The notes under the pieces are model-generated. The model searched no databases and was not told the DNA's origin. It worked only from the letters and a program-made list of their open reading frames with translations. DNA of 64,000 nucleotides, taken from positions 930,001-994,000 of the forward strand of contig NZ_JAAALO010000001.1 of the NCBI RefSeq assembly GCF_009908295.1. The letters run 5' to 3'. This stretch comes from Micromonospora rubida. GTDB taxonomy: Bacteria; Actinomycetota; Actinomycetes; Mycobacteriales; Micromonosporaceae. A program made the translations under genes and the position numbers. Shown piece after piece: positions 19,552 through 27,267 of the stretch (position 1 is its first letter; the number at the start of each line of letters is the position of its first letter).

Positions 19552-20961
19552 TCACCCGACCATTTCGCGACCCATCGTGAACAGCTCGGTGAAGACGCCG
19601 AACACCCCCAGCGCCAGCGTCGCCGACAGCACGAGGCAGACCACGCCGATCGTCTCGACGAACTTGCCCCGGTCCCGGGTGTCGACGACCGGACCGAACG
19701 GCGTCTGGCCGTCTTCCTTGGCGGCGGCGCGGGGGCGGGAGGCGAGCGCGACGGCGACGCCGACGCCGACCACGGCGGCCCCGATCAGCAGCAGCACCAG
19801 GACGGACGGGCCCGAGGCGAGATAGCGGTAACCGCTCGCCCCGATCACGCTGAACAGCCCGATCGCGCCGGGGACGGCCAGCAGTACCACCTCGCTGACG
19901 AAGCCGACCTGACGGGCGCGGATCACCAGTGCCGCCCCGGCCACCGCCGCCAGGCCCACGGACCACCCCTGACGGGACAGCGCCAGCACCGGGAACGCAC
20001 CGGCCAGGGCCAGCGCCGGGAACACCAGGATGAGCGCCAGCAACTGGCGGGCGTTCAGCATCAACCGGGCGGTGGCCGGTGCCACGCCGGCCGCCGCCTT
20101 CGGCATGGGGGTGCTCCAGGCCGCGACCGCGGCGGCGAGCGGGCGGGCCACGGCCACCAGGAGCAGGGCCGCGAGCACGGTGGCGGCGGCGATCTGGGTG
20201 CCGTCCGCGTCGAGGAACACCAGCACCACAGCGAACGTGCCGGCCAGCGCGAGGGCGGCCTCGGCGGCGAGGATGGCCGGCTCCGGCGTGGCGGCCAGGG
20301 CCATCAGCAGACCCGCGTTGGCGCCGAGCACCACCCCGCACCAGAAGAGCCCGCCGCCCAGCGACTGGCCGACCAGGCCACCGGCGGCGGCCAGGCAGGG
20401 CACGGCCGACAACGAGATGGCCAGGCACGCGGACGCCGGAAGCCGTGCCCGCTTCTGGTTGAGCACCCACCCGAGGCAGAGCACGACGATGCTGACCAGG
20501 ACGAGACCGAGCGCGGCGAGGAGGTCGTTGCGGTGCGGACGCGCCGCGACCACCGCCGCGACGAGGGTGAGCCAGCCGGCGCCGATCCAGACCGTCAGCA
20601 CGCCCCGGGCCCGGGCGTCGACCCGCTGTTCCTGCGCGTCGGCGGCCACCAGTTCCTCAATGTCCTCCACCACCGGGGCGGTGCCCGGGTCGCGGGCGAC
20701 GTCGCGCAGGTAGAGCACCTGCCCGTCGGCGACCCCGGCCTCGGCCAGCGACGACTCGATCGAGAAGGGTGCGCCGCCGGCGGGCGCCAATGACCAGGCG
20801 GGGGCCATGAGACCTCCGCCGGTCTGGCCGCACAGTTCGGCCAGCCCCGCCACGTACTCCCCGATCGGGCTCTCACTGGGAAGCGCGACGTCGACCCGCT
20901 TCCCGCCGCCGTTCACGGTGACCCGGCTACGCCTGTCCAACATCGGTGCGGTCCCTCTCAT
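19552..20961 (-). CDS. eccD: Type VII secretion integral membrane protein EccD
   Basis: A 469-residue protein. Residues ~10-90 form a cytoplasmic ubiquitin-like domain (SRVTVNGGGKRVDVALPSES, then LAEAGVADGQVLYLRD). About eleven hydrophobic segments follow, from ~115 to the end, which is the EccD/Snm4 architecture. EccD builds the membrane vestibule of the T7SS with EccC. The start used is ATG 20961. A second in-frame ATG at 20943 (MLDRR) with GAGAGGG ahead of it is an equally good start. The gene is last in the run that begins at 26660, 21 bases after the preceding WXG100 gene. Confidence 0.92.
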   Translation of the reverse strand: MRGTAPMLDRRSRVTVNGGGKRVDVALPSESPIGEYVAGLAELCGQTGGGLMAPAWSLAPAGGAPFSIESSLAEAGVADGQVLYLRDVARDPGTAPVVEDIEELVAADAQEQRVDARARGVLTVWIGAGWLTLVAAVVAARPHRNDLLAALGLVLVSIVVLCLGWVLNQKRARLPASACLAISLSAVPCLAAAGGLVGQSLGGGLFWCGVVLGANAGLLMALAATPEPAILAAEAALALAGTFAVVLVFLDADGTQIAAATVLAALLLVAVARPLAAAVAAWSTPMPKAAAGVAPATARLMLNARQLLALILVFPALALAGAFPVLALSRQGWSVGLAAVAGAALVIRARQVGFVSEVVLLAVPGAIGLFSVIGASGYRYLASGPSVLVLLLIGAAVVGVGVAVALASRPRAAAKEDGQTPFGPVVDTRDRGKFVETIGVVCLVLSATLALGVFGVFTELFTMGREMVG

Positions 20962-20982
20962 CCCCCGGTCTCGGCACGCGCG

Positions 20983-21309
20983 TCAGCGCTGCCAGGTCCT
21001 CGTGTTGGACTGCTCGGCGTTCGTGTAGTTCTGGTACGACACGTCGAGCGCGTGTGCGATGAATGGCAGCAGCCCGCCGCTGCCCTGGCCGCCGTCACCC
21101 CACAGACCCGTGGCGGCCATGTTCCATTCCTGTTCCAACCCTTTGAAGTACGTGTAGGTGGTGCCCGTCCAGGACTCCTCCAGCGGGGCCAGCTTGCTCT
21201 GCAGGCTGGCCAGTTCGGCGGCGAGGGTGCTGGAGATCTGGCGGATGTGGTTCCCGGCCTCACCAAGTTCGGCCGGTACCTGCAGTCTGCTTGATTCGAT
21301 GTTGGGCAC
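20983..21309 (-). CDS. WXG100 (ESAT-6-like) protein
   Basis: A 108-residue protein from a GTG start at 21309, with AGGAG 6-7 bases upstream. It is the size of ESAT-6/CFP-10 proteins. The hairpin turn carries SWTG (a WXG motif), and near the C-terminus YTNAE fits the YxxxD/E type VII secretion signal. It is paired with the WXG100 gene 27 bases upstream, as expected for an Esx heterodimer exported by the neighbouring EccC. Confidence 0.9.
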   Translation of the reverse strand: MPNIESSRLQVPAELGEAGNHIRQISSTLAAELASLQSKLAPLEESWTGTTYTYFKGLEQEWNMAATGLWGDGGQGSGGLLPFIAHALDVSYQNYTNAEQSNTRTWQR

Positions 21310-21336
21310 GGTCGGCTCCTAACGACTAAGGCGAGG

Positions 21337-21711
21337 TCAGAGGTTGGCGGGTGGGATATGGGTGTCCCCGGCCGGGTTTCGTGTCACGGGGTTGTACAGG
21401 GCCGGTTCGAGGCCGCTGCTGAGCGAGGCGATGTTCCTGGCGTTGTCCGTCTCGCTCTCGACGTAGTTCGCGACGTTGCCGCGCAGGCCCTGACCGATGT
21501 CTACCAGCGCGTTGTGCAGGTTGACGGAGTACGTGTGGAAGGTGTTCATCAGTTCGGCGAACTGCAGGGCGGACACCCCGAGCCAGCTGGCACCCAGCCC
21601 CGCGACGTAGGTCTGAAGCGCCGCGAGCTGGGTCTGCACGTCGTTGGCGACGACGTCGCAGTCCGCGGCGGCATTCGCCACGTACTCCGGGGTGACGTTG
21701 TACTGCGTCAC
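21337..21711 (-). CDS. WXG100 (ESAT-6/CFP-10-like) protein
   Basis: The GTG start at 21711 (protein VTQYNVTPEYV, 124 residues) is chosen because GAAGGAG lies 6 bases upstream. The longer reading from 21810 would add a non-homologous Arg-rich tail. The turn carries SWLG, and YVESE matches the YxxxD/E secretion signal, followed by a Pro/Asn-rich tail. It is probably the CFP-10-like partner of the next gene. Confidence 0.9.
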   Translation of the reverse strand: MTQYNVTPEYVANAAADCDVVANDVQTQLAALQTYVAGLGASWLGVSALQFAELMNTFHTYSVNLHNALVDIGQGLRGNVANYVESETDNARNIASLSSGLEPALYNPVTRNPAGDTHIPPANL

Positions 21712-21832
21712 GATCCGCTCCTTCTCATCGTGGGCGCGGCCGACCGGCCACGTCCGTAACAGCCTGGGCCCTCCGAGGAGGACACGGATAGTTCCCCAAT
21801 CACCGGACACCCACCGTGCCGCGCCGGGGATG

Positions 21833-24800
21833 TCACGAGGCGGCCCCGCTGGTCGCCATCGCGTCCTCGGTGAGCGCCACCTGGATCAGCTCGGCAGCTG
21901 AGCGGGTCACCAGCACGCCCCGGCCGGGTGGCCGCTGGGCCGCCCGGTGGTCGCCGACGAGCGTGCCCTCCCGGCGATCGCCGCTGAGGATGAGCCCGAC
22001 GGAGCCCATCTCCTGCATCCGGGTCGCCAGCACGTCGGACATCAGGGCGCGGGAGGAGCCGGCGACGCGGCGGACCAGCACGAGGTGGAAGCCGATGTCG
22101 CGGGCGTGCGGCAGGAACTCGACGAGCGCCCGCAGCGGGCTGTTCATGCCGGCACCGAGCAGGTCGTAGTCGTCCACCACGAGGTAGATGTCCGGGCCCT
22201 CCCACCAGTTGCGCGCGGCGAGCTGCTGCGGGGTGACGGTGGGTGGGGGCAGCCGCTCGCGCAGCTTGCCGGCGACCTGTTCGACGTACACCTTCAGCGC
22301 CTCCGGGTCGGCCGCGTAGGCGCCCAGGTGCTCGTCGGGGACGACGCCGAGCAGGCTACGGCGGTAGTCCGCGACGACGAACCGGACCTCCCATCCGGAG
22401 CGGCGGGCGACGGTCGAGGAGATCCAGGTACGCAGGAAGGAGCTCTTGCCCGAGCCGCTGTCGCCGAAGACGAGCAGGTGCCGCTCGTCGCCGGAGAGGT
22501 CGAGGGTGACCTGCCCCAGGTCGCGCTGGGCGATCCCGATCGGCGTCCCGTCGTCCTGCCGCGCGGGCAGCGCCAGCACGTCGGAGAGCGAGATCGTGGC
22601 GGGCAGCACCTTGACCGGCGGGGCCACTGAACCCGGCCAGTTCCTGGCCGCCTCCTCGATGACGGCCGCCTGCGCCTCGCGTAGCCCGTCGGTCGTCTCG
22701 GCCCCGTCCACCCGGGGCACGGCCACGTGCAGATACAGGCCGGTAGGGGCCAGACCCCGGCCGGGCATGTCGGCCGGGATCTGCGCGGCGAGCTTCCGGT
22801 TGATCTCCGAGTCGTTGTGGTCGTTGAGCCGCAACTCGATCCGGGTGGCGATGGAGTCCCGCAGCGCCGGGCGGATCTCCAGCCAGCGGCCGGCGGTCAG
22901 CACGAGGTGGACGCCGACGCCGAGCCCTCGCGACGCGATCTCGGTGACGAGCGCGTCCGCCTCCTCGAAGGTGCTTCGCAGCCCACCCCAATTGTCGATG
23001 AGCAGGAAGACATCGGCCGCCCGCACCCCCTTGGGTAGCCGCCCGGCGAGGCGTCGGGCCCGGAACTCGGCGATGGAGTCGACGCCGAGGGAGCGGAACT
23101 GCTGTTCGCGCTCCGCGATGAGGGTGTGGACCTCGTTGAGGGTGCGCCGGGCCAACTCCTCGTCGCTGCGCCCGGCCACGGTGCCGACGTGGGGGGCTTC
23201 GGCGAACGGGTAGAGCGTGCCGCCGCCGAAGTCGATGCAGTAGAACTGCATCTCCGCCGGGGTGTGGGTGAGCATCGCGCTGAGCAGCACCGTGCGCAGG
23301 AAGGTGCTCCGCCCGGTCTGCGGGGCGCCGACCAGCGCGAGGTTGCTCTGCGTACCCCCGAAGTCCATCATCAGCAGTTGCTGTTCCTGGTGCATCGGGC
23401 GGTCGAGCACCCCGATCGCGACCTTCATGTCCGATCCCGGCCACTCGGGGGCGCACAGGCCGCGACCACTGCGCACGGCCGGCGTGCCGAGCAGCAGGTC
23501 CAACGGGATGACCGGCGGCAGCGGCGGCAGCCACACCTGGTGCGCCAGGGCGGCGATCGGCTTCATCCGGTCGGCCAGGACCTGGAGCTCGGTCGGGCCG
23601 GAGAGCACCGGCTCCTCCACCGGCTCCTCCTCGGTGGACTGCTGGAGCGCGCTGTCCGGCAGCGGCCCGACCGTGAACGGGACGACCGCGCGGAGCAGGC
23701 CACCGGCCTCGGTCCGCTGCTCGCTGGTCAGGTACGGCGTGGAGACGTGTGCCACCCGCAGCCGCAGGTAGACGGACTCGCCGACCTTGAGGTACGCGGA
23801 CCCGGGGATCGACGGCAGTTGGTAGGCGTCGGTGGTGCCGATCACCGTGCGGCTCTCGCTGGCGGAGAACGTGCGCAGGCAGATCCGGTAGGACAGGTGC
23901 GAGTCGAGACCGCGCAGCCGGCCCTCCTCCAGCCGCTGGGTGGCCAGCAGCAGGTGCATGCCGAGACTGCGCCCGACCCGGCCGATCTGCACGAAGAGGT
24001 CGACCAGCTCCGGCCGGCCGGAGAGCAGCTCGCTGAACTCGTCCACGATGATCATCAGGTACGGCATGGGTTCCAGCTCCGTACCGTCCGCCTTCTTGAC
24101 CCCGGCGGCGCGGCGGGTCTGGTACTCGCGGATGGAGTCCACGTCGCCGGCGTCGCGCAGCATCTGCTGCCGGCGCTGCTGCTCACCGAGGAGCGCGGCG
24201 TGCATCCGGCTGATCATCGTCTGGTCGCCGACCAGGTTGGTGATCAGGCCGGCGACGTGGGGGAGCTCGGCCAGCGGCGCGAATGCGGCCCCGCCCTTGA
24301 AGTCGACCAGGACGAAGCTGAGCACCTCGGGCGAGTGGGTGAGCGCGAGGCCGGTGACCAGGGTCCGCAGCAGCTCGCTCTTGCCGGAGCCGGTCGCGCC
24401 GACGATCAACCCGTGCGGGCCCGCGCCGCCCTGCGCCGCCTCCTTGAGGTCGAGCAGGACCGTGCCGCCCTCGCTGTCGGTGCCGATCGGCACGCGCAGC
24501 AGTCTGCTGCTGTCCGGTCGTACCCAGAGGGTCGTCGGGTCGATGGCCAGCGGGTCGCCCACGAAGAGCATGTCGGTCAGCGACACGTCCCGGATCAGCA
24601 CCTGGTCGCGTTCGTCGATCAGGCGCAGCGGCGACAGCCTGCGGGCGACCAGCTCCGCGACCCGAGTGTCGAGGCTGTCGGGCACGCAGTCGGGAACGGG
24701 GGCGGTCATCAGCTCGGCGCGGCCCTCCACCGCGGCGTGGCCGTCCTCGGTCAGTCGGATGCGCAGGTCGACCCGGCTCGGCTCGTCCAGCTCACGCCGG

Positions 24801-25876
24801 GCCAGGAACAGCGCCGTGATGCCGAGTTGCGGGCCGGCCGCCTGCAACAGCGCGCGCAGCAGCTCCGAGCGGCCCCACTCGGAGACCGGCTGGAAGCCGG
24901 TGAAGAGCACCACCAGGCGCTGCATCCGGGGTGCCTGGGAGCGGTCGAAGCTGATCTGTACGCGCCGTACGGCGATCTGCTCCTGACGCCTGCGGATCTC
25001 CCGCTCCAGGAAGCCGGCCAGATCGACCGGGTCCACCCGGACCAGAGGCAGCACGCCGGCCTCGCCGGTGGCATCCGGCTCCAGCGCGTGCGGCAGCCAC
25101 TTCGCCCACTCCCAGTTCCCGCCGCCGGAGGACTCGACGGCGATCACCACGTCGTCCGGTGCGTGCAGGACCGCGAGGTGGGTGAGGATCGCCCGGGCCA
25201 GGCCCTCGGTCTTCTCCGGTGGCCCGAGCAGACTCACCACGCCGGCCTCGGCGAGGTTGACGACGGCCGGTTGGTCCTCCACCCAGCCCAGGCGGGAGAC
25301 GAGCTTCTTCGCGGCGGTCAGCGACTCCCAGTCGTACTCGCCCAGGGGGTCCAGCCGTTGGCTCATCTGCATCGGCGGGCTCAGGGCGACCCGCCCCAGG
25401 CCGATGCGTACCCGCATGAAGTCCGGGTCATCCGGGCGGCGCTCCCAGACCCGGTCCAGCGACGTGCTGATGGACCACAGCCGCAGCGGGTCCGGCTGGT
25501 TGACCGCGTTGACCGTGCGCTGCGCGGCGGCGTGGGCCCTGGCCTGCGCGCGCGCCTCGTCGAGGTGCGCCCGGTAGCGCCGTCGCTGCCGGCGCACCTC
25601 GCGACGGTTGCTGCTGCGCGTCTGCGACCGCATGGCGATGGCGACACCGATCGACATCACCACGAAGAGCAGACCGAACGCGATCAGGATGGGACGGCCG
25701 TACGTGATCATGTAACCGGCCATGCTGACCGAGCTCAGCAGCGGCAGGATCGTCGCGATCCAGCCACCGGTGTTGGTGCCGGTGCCGGCCTCCGGTGGCG
25801 GCGGCAACGCGATCGGTTCGGTGGAGAGCGCGGGCGGCAGGAACCGCGGCGGCCGGTGGAATGCCAGTCGAGTCAT
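21833..25876 (-). CDS. eccC: Type VII secretion ATPase EccC
   Basis: A 1347-residue, full-length (Ca+Cb fused) FtsK/SpoIIIE-type ATPase. Two transmembrane segments lie near residues 37-82, followed by an Arg-rich stretch. There are three ATPase domains. Domain 1 has GATGSGKSE (near residue 490) and LSFVLVDFKGG. Domain 2 has GAPQTGRST, with Arg in place of the Walker-A Lys. Domain 3 has GDSGSGKSS (near residue 1140). EccC is the motor that recognises Esx substrates and drives export. It lies 28 bases after the membrane-protein gene and upstream of both WXG100 genes, in a run probably transcribed from the promoter at 26723. Confidence 0.95.
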   Translation of the reverse strand: MTRLAFHRPPRFLPPALSTEPIALPPPPEAGTGTNTGGWIATILPLLSSVSMAGYMITYGRPILIAFGLLFVVMSIGVAIAMRSQTRSSNRREVRRQRRRYRAHLDEARAQARAHAAAQRTVNAVNQPDPLRLWSISTSLDRVWERRPDDPDFMRVRIGLGRVALSPPMQMSQRLDPLGEYDWESLTAAKKLVSRLGWVEDQPAVVNLAEAGVVSLLGPPEKTEGLARAILTHLAVLHAPDDVVIAVESSGGGNWEWAKWLPHALEPDATGEAGVLPLVRVDPVDLAGFLEREIRRRQEQIAVRRVQISFDRSQAPRMQRLVVLFTGFQPVSEWGRSELLRALLQAAGPQLGITALFLARRELDEPSRVDLRIRLTEDGHAAVEGRAELMTAPVPDCVPDSLDTRVAELVARRLSPLRLIDERDQVLIRDVSLTDMLFVGDPLAIDPTTLWVRPDSSRLLRVPIGTDSEGGTVLLDLKEAAQGGAGPHGLIVGATGSGKSELLRTLVTGLALTHSPEVLSFVLVDFKGGAAFAPLAELPHVAGLITNLVGDQTMISRMHAALLGEQQRRQQMLRDAGDVDSIREYQTRRAAGVKKADGTELEPMPYLMIIVDEFSELLSGRPELVDLFVQIGRVGRSLGMHLLLATQRLEEGRLRGLDSHLSYRICLRTFSASESRTVIGTTDAYQLPSIPGSAYLKVGESVYLRLRVAHVSTPYLTSEQRTEAGGLLRAVVPFTVGPLPDSALQQSTEEEPVEEPVLSGPTELQVLADRMKPIAALAHQVWLPPLPPVIPLDLLLGTPAVRSGRGLCAPEWPGSDMKVAIGVLDRPMHQEQQLLMMDFGGTQSNLALVGAPQTGRSTFLRTVLLSAMLTHTPAEMQFYCIDFGGGTLYPFAEAPHVGTVAGRSDEELARRTLNEVHTLIAEREQQFRSLGVDSIAEFRARRLAGRLPKGVRAADVFLLIDNWGGLRSTFEEADALVTEIASRGLGVGVHLVLTAGRWLEIRPALRDSIATRIELRLNDHNDSEINRKLAAQIPADMPGRGLAPTGLYLHVAVPRVDGAETTDGLREAQAAVIEEAARNWPGSVAPPVKVLPATISLSDVLALPARQDDGTPIGIAQRDLGQVTLDLSGDERHLLVFGDSGSGKSSFLRTWISSTVARRSGWEVRFVVADYRRSLLGVVPDEHLGAYAADPEALKVYVEQVAGKLRERLPPPTVTPQQLAARNWWEGPDIYLVVDDYDLLGAGMNSPLRALVEFLPHARDIGFHLVLVRRVAGSSRALMSDVLATRMQEMGSVGLILSGDRREGTLVGDHRAAQRPPGRGVLVTRSAAELIQVALTEDAMATSGAAS

Positions 25877-25904
25877 GCCCTCTTCCCCTGCCGGTGTTCC
25901 CGCG

Positions 25905-26660
25905 TCACCCGGTGCAACTGACCCTCACGTGCGCCACCGCGAGCATGGCCTGTTTGGCCGGCGGATCGCCCTCGGCGGACAACCGCACCGTGATGCCGCT
26001 GCGCCCCACCAGCCAGGTCCCGCCGGTCACCCAGCCGCCGGCGGCGGCGTCCTGCCGGACCTCGAACCGGGCGAACTCCGCGCCGCCCGGCTCGTTGAGC
26101 ACCGAGTACGCGGCGCGGGAGACCGGCCGGTAGGCGGCGCGGTCCGGGGCCGGCACGAAGACCTCGACGGTGCAGCTCCGCATCTCGGTCGCCGGCCGGA
26201 ACCACCACTGGGCGGTGGCCGGGGCCGCTGCCCGGGCGCCGGTGCCGGCGAACGGGATCGCCACGTAGTCGCCGTGGCAGCCGTCCTTGCTCCAGCCGCC
26301 CTGACCGATGGTCAACCAGGTGGGCCCCCGCCCGCTGGCGATGAAACCGTGGTCGTCGGCGGCCGCGCAGTCCCAGCCGGCGACCGCCGTGTAGCTGGGC
26401 CCGGCGGTGGGCGCGGCCGGGGCCGCCCCCTTGGCGGGCTCCAGCTTCACCGGCTTGATGAGCTGCATGAGTACGCCGCCCAGCAGCGCGCCCAGCAGCG
26501 CGACCGTGGCGACGACCATCGTCACGTGCGGCTTGGCGGTCGGACGGTCGAGACCCGGACGTGCCCAGCCCTGCTCCATGAACGCACGCGTGAACTCCCG
26601 CCGTTGCTCAGCGGGCGCACCGAGCCCTCTGTCCCGGTGCTGCGTCTCGACGCTCGTCAC
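25905..26660 (-). CDS. Single-pass membrane protein of the T7SS run, family not recognised
   Basis: A 251-residue protein from GTG 26660, with AGAGG/GCAGG-type purine stretches upstream. A cytoplasmic ~45-residue N-terminus is followed by one membrane segment (about residues 46-68, VTMVVATVALLGALLGG). The ~180-residue external domain has several Cys (GWDC, DGCHGDY, RSCTV, VSCTG) that probably form disulfides. It is first in the run before eccC. EccB also has one N-terminal membrane helix but is about twice as long, so this is not clearly EccB. It could be a lineage-specific replacement component. Confidence 0.8.
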   Translation of the reverse strand: MTSVETQHRDRGLGAPAEQRREFTRAFMEQGWARPGLDRPTAKPHVTMVVATVALLGALLGGVLMQLIKPVKLEPAKGAAPAAPTAGPSYTAVAGWDCAAADDHGFIASGRGPTWLTIGQGGWSKDGCHGDYVAIPFAGTGARAAAPATAQWWFRPATEMRSCTVEVFVPAPDRAAYRPVSRAAYSVLNEPGGAEFARFEVRQDAAAGGWVTGGTWLVGRSGITVRLSAEGDPPAKQAMLAVAHVRVSCTG

Positions 26661-26698
26661 GACCTGCCTCTTCTGCGCTGTTCCTCAACTCCCCCTAG

Positions 26699-26723
26699 AC
26701 GCCCGTACGGGGGCCGGGGTTCA
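26699..26723 (-). promoter_or_regulatory. ECF (SigL-like) promoter for the membrane protein-EccC-Esx-EccD run
   Basis: On the minus strand TGAACC (26723-26718), 16 bases, then CGTCTAG from 26701. The TGA of the -35 box is also the stop codon of the upstream WXG100 gene. Transcription would start near 26692, about 30 bases before the GTG at 26660. Confidence 0.72.
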
Positions 26724-27245
26724 CGGATTTCCCGGTGTCACCTCCGTGATCGGCCCGCCGGTCCGGTTCCGGGGCGTGGGCACCTCGGCCGGCGGCTCCG
26801 GGGCCCCCTCCGGGCGGCTGGGGATCCCGGCCGGCAGCTCGCCGGGGAAGGTCTGGTCGCTCGTGCCCGCCATCGACTGGCCGAACTCGAGGAGGGTCCT
26901 GCTCAGCGAGTCCTCGGCGTGCGCGTAATTGGCCGCAGCGGCATTCGCCATGAAGTGGATCGCCGACAGGGCACCCGGGGTGCCGTCCTTCGAGGCGAAC
27001 ATGTCCGACATCGCGAGGAGCCACAGGTCGTTGAATTCCTCCGATTCGGCCTGGGTCCGGCCGGTCCAGCCGAGCTTGAGGTCCTCCCAGATCGAGTGAA
27101 CGCTCTTGATCAGCAATTCGATTTCCTTGGCGGCTCTGTCGAGCTCCTTCGCGCAGCCCGCCACCTCCGTCGGGTTGACCGAGATCCTCCTCCCCGCATA
27201 GTCGTAGGGAATGGCTTCGTCCGGGTGTTCGTCTGGGCTGGTCAT
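26721..27245 (-). CDS. WXG100-like protein with proline-rich tail
   Basis: A 174-residue protein from ATG 27245 with GGAAGG upstream. Residues ~20-120 form a helical hairpin with LGWTG at the turn and YAHAE (YxxxD/E) after the second helix. Residues ~130-174 are Pro/Glu-rich. It follows the YD-repeat gene by 22 bases and is probably co-transcribed with it. The tail makes it longer than classical Esx proteins, as in secreted T7SS substrates or chaperone-like partners. Confidence 0.85.
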   Translation of the reverse strand: MTSPDEHPDEAIPYDYAGRRISVNPTEVAGCAKELDRAAKEIELLIKSVHSIWEDLKLGWTGRTQAESEEFNDLWLLAMSDMFASKDGTPGALSAIHFMANAAAANYAHAEDSLSRTLLEFGQSMAGTSDQTFPGELPAGIPSRPEGAPEPPAEVPTPRNRTGGPITEVTPGNP

Positions 27246-27267
27246 CCCACGCCTTCCGCCTGCTTGG

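Noticed and set aside
23126..25921. A 931-codon plus-strand frame opposite eccC
   Set aside because: Antisense shadow; EccC on the minus strand has all three ATPase domains.
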